In this document: piece after piece, positions 38,704 to 49,934 of the stretch
Layout: each line of letters starts with the position of its first letter
Numbering within the stretch: the first letter of the stretch is position 1
Translations under genes and position numbers: made by a program
Assembly (NCBI RefSeq): GCF_958298935.1
Contig: NC_084938.1
Location: 26,455,501-26,519,500 of the forward strand
DNA length: 64,000 nt
Direction: 5' to 3'
Origin: Phragmites australis
Taxonomy: Eukaryota > Streptophyta > Magnoliopsida > Poales > Poaceae
Notes under the pieces: generated by a model
Told to the model about the DNA's origin: nothing
Database searches by the model: none
The model's input: only the letters and a program-made list of their open reading frames with translations

Positions 38704-39901
38704 TGTCGAAGGATGAACTCTACAAGTGGGGATCCGGAGGGACCCCTTTTGAGATTCGGCCGAGGGGGGGGGGATGATTCTGAATCTACCTAGTACGTGA
38801 ATTAAATGAGAGTAAATGGGATCCAGGTGGGATGGATGATCGGATGCTAGAGGAAATAAATGCTCAGGGGATTTTAGACAGGTTCAGGCCGCACTGAGCG
38901 TAATACCCTACTCCTGTGTGTATGCTATAAATGCTCTGAAAATGCCTCTCTGAGGATCTCTTGTATTACAAGGATTTCTGTCTAAATCTAGAGTTTCGTG
39001 TGTCTTGTTCTTCGTTAGCTTGTCTCGGTATTCTTCAACTCATGAGACTTGGTCGACTTCCAGAACTTGTCCTTCTCCGGGGTGCCCACCCCTTCTTATA
39101 TCCCGCTGGGGCGGCCTGGCGTGCTCAGAAAGGATGACGCAAGTCCCAAGGCGTCATAAATGGAAAGCAACCATCATGGGCTGCAGCTTGACGTTACAAG
39201 GGGTTAAAAACGCGCCCCCGTCCGGTCCTATCGTCATCATGCCGCGTTTCAACGGATGCAGCAGGGAGGACCCACCGGGCAGCCACCGAGCAACCCCGCG
39301 TGCCCGTCCGGTCAGAGCAAGCCTGACACAGCAGGGCGGCAGGCGATATGCCTCGAGCCCTTCGACGATATCCTGAGGCGCGCCGGATGATGCGCGATGG
39401 GACCCGCCACATTAAATGTCCCCACGTCTCCCTGCCAGGCAGTGGCAGGGACTGACAGCAGGCGTGGGGGGAGTGGATGAAAGTGACAGGCCACTCTCCC
39501 TCTTAAATGCAATATCGAGCCTCTCACCAATTGACATCTCACCGCTGAGCCCTTGTGGGGTCCATCGGCAATGGGCTTCTCAAGTCCTCGGGTAACTCTG
39601 GGTGCTCGGGGACTATTGTTCATGGCCTAGAGCGCCCTCTCCCGGAACTGTGTCTGCTCGGGTCCTCGGGGAACTCGGGTACTCGGGGACCACTGTTCAT
39701 GGTCCCGAGCGCCTTCTCCTGAAACTGTGTCTGCTCGGGTCCTCGGGGAACTCGGGGACCACTATTCATAACCTCGAGCACCCTCTCCCGGAACTTGGTC
39801 TTCTCAGACCTCAGGGAGATAATCCCCGAGGGAGGGCACCACGTGGCACTCTGTTGTTCTAGCCTCGGGACTCAGGGACCCCAGTTCCCATGTCACCGAT
39901 A
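38704..39901. mobile_element. Solo LTR, 1198 bp, Gypsy-like
   Basis: It starts TGTCGAAGGATG and ends CACCGATA (expected CCGACA with one C-to-T change). It is flanked by the perfect 5-bp duplication ACATG at 38699-38703 and 39902-39906. Internal features include GAGCGTAATACCCTACTCCTG near 38897, a phrase I associate with grass Gypsy LTRs (from memory, not checked), and three tandem GC-rich repeats near its right end. No coding domain is present and there is no second LTR, so it is a recombined solo LTR. Confidence 0.82.
39605..39830. repeat. Tandem GC-rich repeats, 69-77 bp, 3 copies
   Basis: Copies begin CTCGGGGAC(T/C)A(T/C)T(G/A)TTCAT at 39605, 39682 and 39751. Each continues with CGAGC(G/A)CC.TCTCC.G(G/A)AACT. 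They lie within the 1198-bp solo LTR. Confidence 0.85.
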
Positions 39902-41620
39902 ACATGTCTATAAACCTGTCCTTAGGATCCCAAACTGGTACTACCACCAACCCACAGTGCATACCTGCATGTTGCATAGATAATTAAATAGATTAACATT
40001 TAAACCACTCGACTCGACATCATGACTAAGCATTTCAACCATTGACACCCAAACTACAACACAAGCGACACGGATAATTATGGAAGTATCTATTAAACCC
40101 TAGCAACATGATTCATATTGACAAGTATGCAACTAAAAGTAAAAAAACATACTTTCCTATAATGGGTCAATATGATAAGAACACTTGACTAGATATTGCT
40201 CAGTAATATTTGAAATCTTGATTTTGAGATCCCTCGAACTGTTTCTTATTGACTAATCATAGGGACTACCGACAAACAACAAAAGATAAACACTAAGAAT
40301 AGCATATCAAACAGTAGCAAAGCGCTATAAAAAGACTACTAATAGAAAGTACTCATTACTACAATCGTGAGAGCGCAATAATCACCTAAAACGGAGCTCG
40401 TACAAAAAAGTTATAAAGGTTTTAAGCTACATGGCCTTTCTATAAAAGAACAAAGACTATTTGGTAAAACATAAAATCTAAGGGCTTATTTGTAAAATTT
40501 TAGAGACCTATATGTAAAAAATAAAACTATAGGGGGCTAAATGTAAAAATGGTAGCTAACAAAGGCCTTTTTTTAACCAAAAAATTTAGAGACCTAAATA
40601 CAAAATTACCTTTTCAAAAGAATTAACATATTTATTTTTTCTAGAAAACCCTATTTATCGAGTCATGCTGACGTCAGCACGCTGACGTGGCTGCTGATTG
40701 GGCTCGGGTGGATGACGTGGCCGACATGTGTCACCACGTGGCACTGACTTGGTTCACATAAGCTGACTGTGTTAAAGAGGACATGTGGTATGATCTCATT
40801 GGCTAGCGAAGAGGTATGCCCCCGATCTAATCTTGGCCCTACACGCGAAATTGTACAGCGGGAGCTGGGTCCACCTCATAACCGGTGGCGAGTGGTGTCG
40901 GTGGCGAGCTCGGACGGTGGCGCACGGTCGGAGAAGAGAGGAAACCTCGTCGCGAGACCCGAGCTCCGATGGCGAGCGACGGAGGATGGTGTGCGGGTGA
41001 CAGAGAGTCCGTTTGGGGGCTTGGACGAAGTTGGGGCGGCTCATGATGTCCTGGCAGTGTCGAGAGCTCCGTGTAGTGGCTGGACTCCAACGGCAAACAG
41101 CGAGCGACGATGAGGTGTGGCCGGGGAACGTGTACACAAACTCGTACGATGTCGGTATTGAGTAGAGAGGCTCAGCGACGATGGAGTGCAGTGGCGAACT
41201 TTGGTATGGCTCTCGAGTGATGGTTCTGCGCAGGGATGAAGCGGTGTGGGTGCGGCGATGCAGAGAGGGGCCCAGACGACGGTCTTGATTTGTGTTTTAT
41301 AGAGGGATGGGGCGATTACGGCTAGGGGGTGCACGCCGAGTCGAGGGTGTCGTGCAGCGGTTGCGGGGGAAGTGGGGCGAGGGGAGGTTGGGAGTGACCG
41401 AGTAAGGCCCACACGTTAGAAAGAGGGAGAGGAAAATATGAACGTCACACGGCATAGAAAAAGAAACGCCGCCTAGTCCATCTATATAAAAAAGGAGAAA
41501 ACACAAAACGAACATCATCTCTTCAAGAATAAGGCACGTCGTCGTCAAAAAATATCGACGACTGTCTGGTTTGCAACTTGATACAAATATTTTGCCATGT
41601 TTTAAAATGTAGGATGATTT

Positions 41621-42088
41621 TTTTTTTCTCCGAGACATTCCAACATGATTACATAAGGAACAAATTACATGAGGAACTTTTAAAGTTTACGGAACCACAG
41701 AGTGTTAAAAATCCAGTGTTAAAATTCCATGATGCTTTGTATTGCTAGGCAGGGGGTTTCATTGCCACCCTTTTGCGGAGCCGGCGGGGAAGGAGCTTAA
41801 AAGGGTGCAGGGCAGTGGCGCAGCCTGAAAGGCAGCCTCCTCCCAACCCAAACCGAAAAGCTTCCACTTCCAGCTGCTGCGGGGCATCACCAGTTCACCA
41901 CCGCTTTGACCTCCAGCTCCATAGCCCAATCCCACAAGCATCCATCCTCCTTCCCTCTTCTCCTATAAATCTCCTCCTCTGCTCCCGATTTGCCACCTAA
42001 AGGAGGCGCCTTTCCCCAAATCCACCACCAGGAAAGGGCGCTTGTTTTACGGCGTGCTGGTTGATTGCTATACTTTCTCGCGGCTGCG
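41621..42088 (+). promoter_or_regulatory. bHLH gene upstream region with TATA box
   Basis: TATAAAT lies at 41964-41970, 119 bp before the start codon and preceded by a pyrimidine-rich stretch, a normal plant core promoter layout. The first roughly 120 bp of the region border the LTR-derived sequence, so the gene's upstream DNA is short before it meets mobile DNA. Confidence 0.6.
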
Positions 42089-43916
42089 ATGGAAGGCAGG
42101 GCCGGCGGCGACTACATTGCCAGCCTGCTGAGCTCGTCCCCGAGGCTCGACTTCGGCGTGCTCGGCGGCGTGCCGGCGGCGGGCGGCGACGGCGGGGACT
42201 GCCTGGAGAAGTTCTGCAGCGACCCGGGGTTCGCGGAGCGGGCGGCGCGGTTGTCCAGCTTCAACTGGCAGCGCTTCGCCGGCACCGGCGGCCTCTTCGG
42301 GCTTCCGCCGCCGGCGCCCGCCGCGAGCAACGGCGAGTTCGGCGGCGGCGGCGGCGGCTCTCGGGAGGCGTCGTCAGTGTCCGACCCGGCGTCGGCGATG
42401 AGGGACGCCAATGCCAAGAAGAGGAAGGCGCCTGCCGCGGCCAAAGGCAAAGGCAAGGAGCCTTCCTTGACCAGCTCTTGCCAGGTGAGCTTCGCTTTGC
42501 TCGTAACTACTGCCCAGCTCGCTCATGCCTTGCGTCTCCCTCACACCGAAATTTGCGTCAATTCTTGTTTCAGGCGGGGGAGCAGAAGGATCCGGATACC
42601 AAGAGGTGCAAGACGGAGGGGGGCGAGAGCAAGGAGGAGAGCCCCGTGAAGTCCAAGGCGGAGCATACAGGGAGCGACAGCTCCGTCGAGGACGGCAGGC
42701 AGAAGCCGGGCAAGGGGAAGAATGCCAAGCCGGTGGAGCCCCCTAAGGACTACGTCCATGTCCGGGCGAGGAGAGGTCAGGCTACTGACAGCCACAGCCT
42801 CGCAGAGAGGGTATAATTCTGATCATTTTACTGCTATGCTCCCTTCCAGCTTGTCGAATTCCATCCCGTCGTGTTGAACCGTCTTGTGTGTTAATAGGTA
42901 AGAAGAGAGAGGATCAGCCAGAGGATGAAGGTTCTTCAGGATCTGGTGCCAGGATGCAACAAGGTATTAATTGGTGGTTTCAAAATGAGAAACTGGGGAA
43001 AACAACTACTCCAATTGACAGCCCTTAAGGCCTTCACCACAAAGTTACTGATTTTATTGTCCAAATGTTGTTTATTTGAAGGTGATTGGCAAGGCACTCA
43101 TGCTTGATGAAATCATAAACTACGTGCAATCGCTGCAACGGCAAGTCGAGGTAAGCGCAGGCCTGCTCAAATCGTCTTATGTCATGAGATGTAACTTTCA
43201 AAATCCTTATCAACTTCACTGTTTTGTGGCTTCAGTTCCTTTCTATGAAGCTTGCAACTGTGAACCCACTTGACTTCAGTAACCTGCCTACCCTCCTACA
43301 AAAAGATGTAAGATTGAACTGTCTCCTTCTAAACATGTCGTGTGATTTACCAAATGAGTTGCTACTTATGTTCCCTGCTATACAATTCAGATGTTCCAAG
43401 CCTGTGGCCCTTTGGCGAGTTTGGTTTTCTCGCTGGAAAGTTCCAGTTCTGGTTTTCCGTTTAACGATCAAGGAGATGTTTTCCAATCGTTTGTTCCAAC
43501 CGGCATGGAGAACCAATGCGCCCTGAACCCACTAGACCTGGCTCTGTCTCAGGCTAATGGACAGTATGCTTTTCAGGATGGAACGCCCAGCTCAAACTTG
43601 CAGGTGATTGATGCCTGAAGAATTCATTATCCGCTTAACTTGCTCATCATTAGGAATCTTTTCTAATATGGCTGGTGTACATCTATCAGCAAAGGAACTT
43701 CTGGGAGGAGGAACTCCGAAGTGTTTTCCATATTGACGATGGGCAAAGTAGCCAGGAGAATGGGGTTTCAGCACAGAGCTTTCATGGTTGGTAAAAATTC
43801 ACAATGTTCTCTCTACTGAATCTTGCACACTTTGGTCCAGACATTTCACTGATACGTCTGAATTATCATTCGGCGCAGGTCAGTTACAAGCAGGCCACAT
43901 GAAAATGGAGTTCTAA
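42089..43916 (+). CDS. bHLH transcription factor, subgroup XII-like, 8 exons
   Basis: It encodes a 395-residue nuclear DNA-binding regulator. Exons are 42089-42484, 42574-42810, 42898-42963, 43082-43150, 43236-43307, 43391-43603, 43690-43786 and 43879-43916 (TAA). All junctions are GT-AG and the total of 1188 nt is in frame. The N-terminal third is glycine/alanine-rich. A basic K-K-R-K-A-P-A-A-A-K-G-K-G-K stretch (about residues 108-121) may be a nuclear localisation signal. The bHLH spans about residues 200-256: V-R-A-R-R-G-Q-A-T-D-S-H-S-L-A-E-R, with His206, Glu210 and Arg214 in the E-box/G-box reading positions, then D-E-I-I-N-Y-V-Q-S-L-Q-R-Q-V-E. The following F-L-S-M-K-L-A-T-V-N-P and the late W-E-E-E-L segment resemble Arabidopsis bHLH49/62/74/78, linked to cell elongation. 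The start is the first ATG after the TATA box in a strongly coding frame. Confidence 0.93.
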
Positions 43917-44663
43917 TCAGCGTAGATCATCCGCCGGGGGAATGATTTGTACATAGCTAAACCTAAGTACAACATCAGTGGCAGTGGCAAGCGAAGCTCT
44001 GAACTCTGAAGCTAACAATCTTCTAGGTTCTGGGAGATGAATTTGTTTATCATGTCCTGCCTGTAGGACGATGTGAATTCTTTCAATATTTCTGGGATTA
44101 ATATTAAGATAACGTAACGACCAATAGTTTGTGTATAATATATGGTGCAGATATTACAAGCACCACTTTCAAATGTGTATGAGCTGGCACAGTAGCTGGA
44201 TGGAACATGTACTAGTGCATTTTCACTCCATATCACAAATGCTGATGTCCCATCATTTTCCCTTCAGTTAAGCTGTATAATTGCTAGCACTATTATTTTC
44301 CTTGAATATCTTACATCTGATATTTCGTATTGGATAACAAAGTCATTATTGAGGGATCCACAATTTAGGGACATGTAATAACTCACTAAAGGCCCCATTC
44401 TGCAATTTGTAGGCAGTAATTTCAGAGGATCATGCCGGAGTCATATTGGTTCCGCTAAATTCCTACGAACGAGATTCCTGCGTTCTAAACGAGCATAGAG
44501 GGAGATTCTTGTGTTCCAAAGGAGCTAGAGCGATGTCCCAGCATATGTTTACAGACAAGTTCTTATGGCAGAAGAATTCTTCCCAACAATCCTAGAACTA
44601 AAACGCCGTACCGACTGGGACTATGCAACGGCTAGAGGTCGGGGCTCAGAATTCGTCTACCTG
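43917..44663. other. bHLH 3' UTR and downstream flank
   Basis: The stretch after TAA is a likely 3' UTR for a few hundred bases. From 44390 to 44530, CGAGATTCCTGCGTTCTAAACGAG and GAGATTCTTGTGTTCCAAAGGAG form two similar short segments, possibly a MITE remnant. No gene is seen. Confidence 0.4.
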
Positions 44664-44880
44664 ATGGCTCCGTGTCCTGTTGCTGCGTACTCCGGCGTCG
44701 CCTTCCGCTCGGCGGCGTCGCGCTCTCCCAAGCTTGGTAGGTTACACATCGCTTTTCTACGGCCCTTCCTTCTCAACCTCTGCTTTGCTCTCCTCGCTGG
44801 ATCTCACTGCAGCGCTGCACAGTGCAAACGAAATTTCAAGCATCCCAAAGTTTTCCGGCCGTTCGTGGGGGCGAAATTCG
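44664..44880 (+). pseudogene. Possible 5' fragment of a plastid-targeted protein gene
   Basis: Two short exons fit together: 44664-44736 and 44813-44880, joined by a 76-bp GT-AG intron, give 47 in-frame codons ending at another GT donor (44881). The sequence is rich in Ala, Ser, Arg and Pro and poor in acidic residues, as in chloroplast transit peptides (M-A-P-C-P-V-A-A-Y-S-G then S-A-A-S-R-S-P-K-L). The second exon reads A-N-E-I-S-S-I-P-K-F-S-G. I see no later exon; the following 2 kb is AT-rich. I cannot name the protein. It may be a transposed 5' fragment, or the exons could be chance. Confidence 0.3.
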
Positions 44881-47800
44881 GTGAGCCCACATGTCAGCCA
44901 CTATATCTGTAGCAAATAATTTTGTATTTTGGTGAGAGGAAGGCGAGGATTATGTGTGGTTCCTTATTTTTAACAAGGGCATATATGAAAATTACACGTG
45001 CATATTTGACTTATGACATGTATACCTATTTTCAGTAAAAAAAATGTTTGAATATGATCATTTTATTTTATTTTTAGACTTCTTTATATATAGCCTTGCA
45101 ACACTTATCTGTAACTAACTTCAATACATAGTAAAAAATCCAGAGAAAGTATTTGATAAAAAATCCATCTAGTCGTATACCTCTTAAATACAACTATGTA
45201 AGCAATTTTGTGAAAAAAACCTAAGCAAATTAGAATGAATCTGTGAGTAATTTAAGAAACAGGTTAAGGCAAATCAAATCAGGGGTTCAACAAATATTGT
45301 GAACAATTAAAACCATTTAAGGCAATATTAGATCTAGCTACTACCTATTTTCAATAAAAAAAGAATAATTTTGCAGCAAGTAATTTTTTTTTAAAAAAAC
45401 AAATAGGTCCAACCTCAAGCAATTTGTATACTTTTATAAGTAAAATAAATGTGCATACTCTAAGACTAAAATATACACGTGCAGTTTTTAGATTTTACCT
45501 TTTTAACAATTGTCAGCGCCAGCATGTCATTCAAGATCAGACACATTTTCACCGGATCCGTAATGGTTGCTTCTGCCGCGAGCAGGCAGATGAATGGAGA
45601 CTCCAAACGGTGATCCACCATGGTACACAACACCGGCCTTCTAGCGTCACTACCAGCGTCAGGCCGGTCTCTGTTGCCTTTCTCGGATCCATGCGCGCAG
45701 CTCCTACAGGAACCCAAAAAGCAATCGTGTTTCCCTACCAATTCCGCGGTTAGGTTTGGCGTCGCTCTCGCCGCCCGGTTCTTACTCCCGGGAAAACGCC
45801 ATTTCACTGCACGCCGTGTGCAACCGCTCGAGCTTGTCGTCTCTCTCCGAGAGAGCACGGACGCGGCGCAGACAGTGTGAAAAATTGGTCACTTGAAAGC
45901 TCGTGGCTCGTAGCCTCGTACGGAAAGGATCCGTGACCTCACAGTGGGATGCAAGTGAGTATAGAATATTAGTTTTAGATCGGTACTTAGCTCAATTTTT
46001 TTTAGTTTAGCTAGTCGGAAATGAATTTTTAGTTTATTTTTTAGTTTTGGATCGATTAAGAAAAAAAATACAAAACTTGAATCTCTACCCCACGGCTCTA
46101 CACAGCTAAGAACTTACAAGCCCAATGGCTTGACGAAAGGCTGCAGGTATCTGTAGCCGAAATGAATTAGCCGTGTATTTTCTGTTGTGTTTCGTGGCTG
46201 GAGCTGCAGATGCCAAGAAGTTTTGGAGCGCCATGGATGGTCGTTGTCCGGCTCGACACTCTGAAGGTTAAACGTCGCTGTGAGGCGCCAAACTTTTGTC
46301 ATGCAGCGAAAGCGGCCGGGCGCAGGGCGCGTTCAATGCAATGCTTGGCCATTTCTTCTCTTCCTCTCTTAGACACTGTTGCACGAAGATGTATGGTGGT
46401 GGCAGCGCAATGGCAGTAGCAGGAGGTGATATGTCACAGCAAATTGCATGCCCCGAATTTTGAAAGCAATGCCACATATTATGCTCTGTGCTTTTAGGAT
46501 TCGAAGGGCTCCGATCTGTCTGCTTGCTGCAGTCAAATTCGTTTTCATCTAACAATAATCCATGTAGACACCGAGTTTCTATTATTGCATTCCTTCCCTA
46601 TTTATATTTATATTGTCAAAGGTTTGGCGTTCACATTCATATCTTCGTATTCAGGTCGACCTGTTTGAAATATGGGAAATTTCTTATTTCTTGTGAGAAT
46701 TGAACTTTTTTTTCGTACGATAGTCCTATGACCTCACTTGACTATCCGCATGAACAATCTATCCCGAATTGTTAGAAGCGATCACGCTAACAGATAGGGT
46801 GGATTTCACCGTGGGGGTGGAGTGGACTCAAGTCCCTCATAGGTGCACCTAGAAGCTCCCTCCCCCTTCCAATTTTTAGAGAGAGAAAAAAGAAAAAAGA
46901 AGAAAAGATAGAGCTTTTTACTTAGTGACTCTGGATCAACCACTGTTAACCGTCGGGTTTGCAAGAATAACATCCGCAAATCTTTATCTTCTCTCGTAGT
47001 AGCAGTAACGCTGTTCATTGGCCTTCCCCAGGGCAGGACGGACACAAGACCACCATTAATTCTTTCATCAGTTTGATGCACGTCGTCCTCTCCTGCCACC
47101 GGTCTGACCTTAACCTTCGGCTTTTCAGCTTCCTTTTTTCCGGCGATCAAGCGCATCGGCGGTGCGGCGCGCGCACCGCCACGCGAATCAGCACAAGCAT
47201 CACATGCTCTTTCCTCTCTGCTCCGGTTCGGTCAAGCAAGCACAAGGCGCAGCATCTCGTTCAGCTGGAGCAGAGGACACGAAACTGCCCGGCCCACGCC
47301 TGTCGGTCCCGCAAGAACTGTGTGCAGCTGCATGCTCGCCCAACCAATGGCTGGCAAGAAGAAGCTCCGCCCCTTCCATGACTCCATCCCAGTATCCCAT
47401 CGAATGCTACGACGACCAGCGCACGTCGCATTCGGCATCACGACGCCTAGCTAACCCCTCCCGCGACATGGACGGACGAAATCATGGAGGGGTCGCCCTC
47501 GGATCCCGTCACCGCCGGCCGGATGGGCGTACGGCAGCGGCGCGGGGCTGTCGACGGGTTGGACTGACAGCGACCGGGTAGACGGTACACGAGCCGTGAC
47601 CCAAAGACGATGATGGATCCATGCATGCAGCCATAGCTACCAGACCACTGTAGAAAGAACTGATGCTAACCCGGCGGGACATGCAACAACGGGATGTACC
47701 TCAATCTTATTTTGTGATATCTGCGAGAGTGATGAACATGTGGCCTATAGGCGTCCAGTCATTAATAAGGAGCCTAGACCGGCAACCGGTTGCACAGTCT

Positions 47801-47948
47801 ATGAGATATGCCAAGGATTGGGTTTTTATCATACTAGTTCATCAATCCGTGTTTTTTTAGAGCTAGGCCGCTTATGGTCCTTGCTATATAAGAAGGAGGA
47901 ACACCACTGTATAAAGGTGGGATGCCGTCAATTGAAAATCACTATAAC
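44881..47948. other. Intergenic, no gene recognised
   Basis: AT-rich to 45480, then mixed. Open frames at 45466-45858 (-) and 47162-47581 (+) run through GC-rich DNA without recognisable motifs. GC-rich segments at 45540-45890 and 47060-47590 could be gene-proximal, but I find no splice-consistent model. Confidence 0.4.
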
Positions 47949-48029
47949 AGTGCTATTCTACACTATTATCAGATCCAGCCCACCCTACCACGTGGCGCAC
48001 CCTAGCCCCAGGTGACGGTTCAGGAATAG

Positions 48030-48068
<39 letters not shown>

Positions 48069-48073
48069 TCATT
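47949..48073. repeat. Partial copy of the neighbouring TIR element plus (AT)n
   Basis: 47949-48010 repeats the left end of the element that starts at 48074 (AGTGCTATTCTACAC, then CAGCCCACC and CCACGTGGCGC). It then runs into an AT microsatellite (48033-48065). Confidence 0.8.
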
Positions 48074-48857
48074 AGTGCTATTCTACACTCTCATCAGACC
48101 CAGCCCACCCTGCCACGTGGCGCGCCCTAGTCCCCGCCCTACACGTAGCTAATGACCACTAAAGGTGTTACCAACCACTGAGAACTAGTAAAACAACTAC
48201 TGAGAAAAAACTACTAACATTACTGAACAAATTATTAATACTACTGGTATCATTTAAGTAAATTACTGATAACTACTAACACTGCTAACACAAACTACTA
48301 AATAAATACACTATGACTTGAACTACTGACACTACTAACACAAACTACTAAATACTTTTGCTATGACTTAGAATTACTGAATATTGAACTACTGAATACT
48401 ATTGCTAATACTACTGAATAATTTTTTTATAATTTGAAACTACTAACATAACTGTTGGCAACTACTTGAAAACATTCAAATCATAGTAAATTTTCAACCC
48501 ATAATAAATTTCCACACTCCCATTGAAAAATTACTGAAAAATCTAAGCCATAATAAATTCTCACACTAATGATAACTACTGAAGCATCTAAGTTATAGTA
48601 ATTTTTCACACTTATAATGAAAATATCCAATCCATAGCAAAACTACTAAAAAATTAGTAAATAATAGCTATTGGATAACTATTGAGCAGGCAGTGCAGAC
48701 GAGCGATATATGGTAGGCGTGCGCGCATGGGGCGAGCGAGCTGGGTGGCCACATTGCGAGCGTGGGCTCGGCTGGCGTGTGGCCACATGGCACGGCATGG
48801 CTGGCCGGGCATGTGCGTGCGGCACGGCTGGGCTGACCCGGGGTGTAGAATAGCACT
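48074..48857. mobile_element. Small DNA transposon/MITE-like element with 15-bp TIRs
   Basis: The left end is AGTGCTATTCTACAC (48074-48088) and the right end is its exact reverse complement, GTGTAGAATAGCACT (48843-48857). Inside is a long AC-rich region built from ACTACTGA/AACTACTAA-like units (48145-48660) and a GC-rich right part. No coding region is present. CAT occurs just outside both ends but with one unmatched base on the left, so the target duplication, and with it the superfamily, is unsettled. Confidence 0.65.
48145..48660. repeat. Degenerate ACTACTGA-type simple repeat
   Basis: A half-kilobase region of repeated ACTACTAA, ACTACTGA and TACTGAAT words with drift. It fills the interior of the element at 48074-48857. 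Confidence 0.7.
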
Positions 48858-49198
48858 CATATACACACACATACAATGAGTCTATTCTGCGTTTAGACGC
48901 ACTATATTTTACCACTACGCACACTCTTATTTACAACTAAAAAAACTATCAGTTACAATTCGCTAGGTAGATCAATTACAATCGCATGTACAGAAATACA
49001 TAATTACAATACGAGAAGCTAACGAGTTACTATCAGTTACAATTAATATATATAGAATGACCAAAGTTACATTTTAGATTGTACTACAAAGTTACGTTTT
49101 AGATTATACTACAATCATATTCATTAAGTTGTACATCATTAGACAAGGAATTCATTAGAAACTACGTTCATCCGTATGCTAAGATACATCAACTATTT
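48858..49198. other. AT-rich spacer before the Helitrons
   Basis: Contains repeated GTTACGTTTTAGATT and ATCAATTACAAT-like words but no gene. GTATGCTAAGATACATCAAC at about 49177 is a short duplicate of a Helitron segment at about 49223. Confidence 0.4.
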
Positions 49199-49934
49199 AT
49201 AGATATTTGTGTTAATAATAACTGTATGCTAAGATACATCAACTATTTATATTTAAATATTAGAATGTAAAATATAAATATAATTTTTGTTTATAATATT
49301 GGAATCATGTTTATTATTTGTGAATAGATCTAATTTATGATTTTCATTTTATGTGTTATGCAAATTGATTTTTATTTGTTTCTTGATTTTTTTGACATTA
49401 TTATTATTTTTAATGTCATCACCGTATCTCATATTATTTTTTTGGAAATACATTATAAATTTTTTAATATTATTTTTGTGTGATAATCCGTAATATAATG
49501 CTATTGCTCTAGGTTTGCATACAACTACATTGTATTTTTTGAAATACATTATAAATTCTTTGATATTATTTTTGTGTGATAATTCATAATATATTTGCAT
49601 TTTGTTGTTTTAATTTTGTAATATTTGATTATAATTGATTTGAAAAAGTATGTTGATTGCTAACATAACTAACTTGGAGTTTGCTAACGTAATTTTATTG
49701 GACAAATGATATCTACAACAAAAAAGAAAGGAAAGGTAAGGCAAGAAGTAGTCTTGAGGCTGGACTCTATGATTTATTTTTTAATCTTCTATATTATTTC
49801 ATCTAGTTGTTATCTATGGTTACAGTTAGTCAACCAATTAATTCGACGGTCGGATGTTTTGTTTTTTATGAGAATTCTAAGATTTTTTTAGAATTAACGT
49901 AGAGGCACTAAAAGGAGCCTCCAATTAGTAAATA
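49199..49934 (-). mobile_element. Helitron copy 1, one end lost
   Basis: It is near-identical along its length to copy 2 (for example AAATATAAATATAATTTTTG, GTTGATTGCTAAC, GAAGTAGTCTTGAGGCTGG, GGAGCCTCCAATTAGTAAATA). Its Helitron 5' end (right side) is cut exactly where copy 2 begins. Its 3' hairpin end on the left is missing. A partial internal duplication of about 120 bp (around TACATTATAAATT.TTT.ATATT) distinguishes it from copy 2. Confidence 0.75.

Larger units (their letters stand above)
37700..41620. mobile_element. Relative of the large LTR family, carrying a solo LTR
   Basis: Same-orientation similarity to 20872-25742 is visible: CTCTGCAGAG.G.GCA followed by TTTACCCACG at about 38379 versus 21735, a series of paired ACTACCAA(A)CTCA.CAG-like stretches, and a GA/GC-rich strand-skewed block at 40850-41400 corresponding to 23880-25130. 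A possible start is TGTCACACTCGATTTTA near 37716 and the end lies near 41610, but neither is certain and no target duplication is confirmed. A 1198-bp solo LTR sits inside. Confidence 0.5.

Noticed and set aside
40769..41412. Overlapping 85-123 codon frames on both strands
   Set aside because: Same type of GA/GC-rich LTR block as at 23880-25130. No domain is seen and frames exist on both strands at once.
42061..42816. 251-codon frame overlapping bHLH exons 1 and 2
   Set aside because: An arginine-rich shadow frame that crosses the intron. It only coincides with the true frame after 42574.
47162..47581. 139-codon plus-strand frame in GC-rich DNA
   Set aside because: No recognisable domain, starts without promoter context, and other frames are open too. 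Kept only as an intergenic note.
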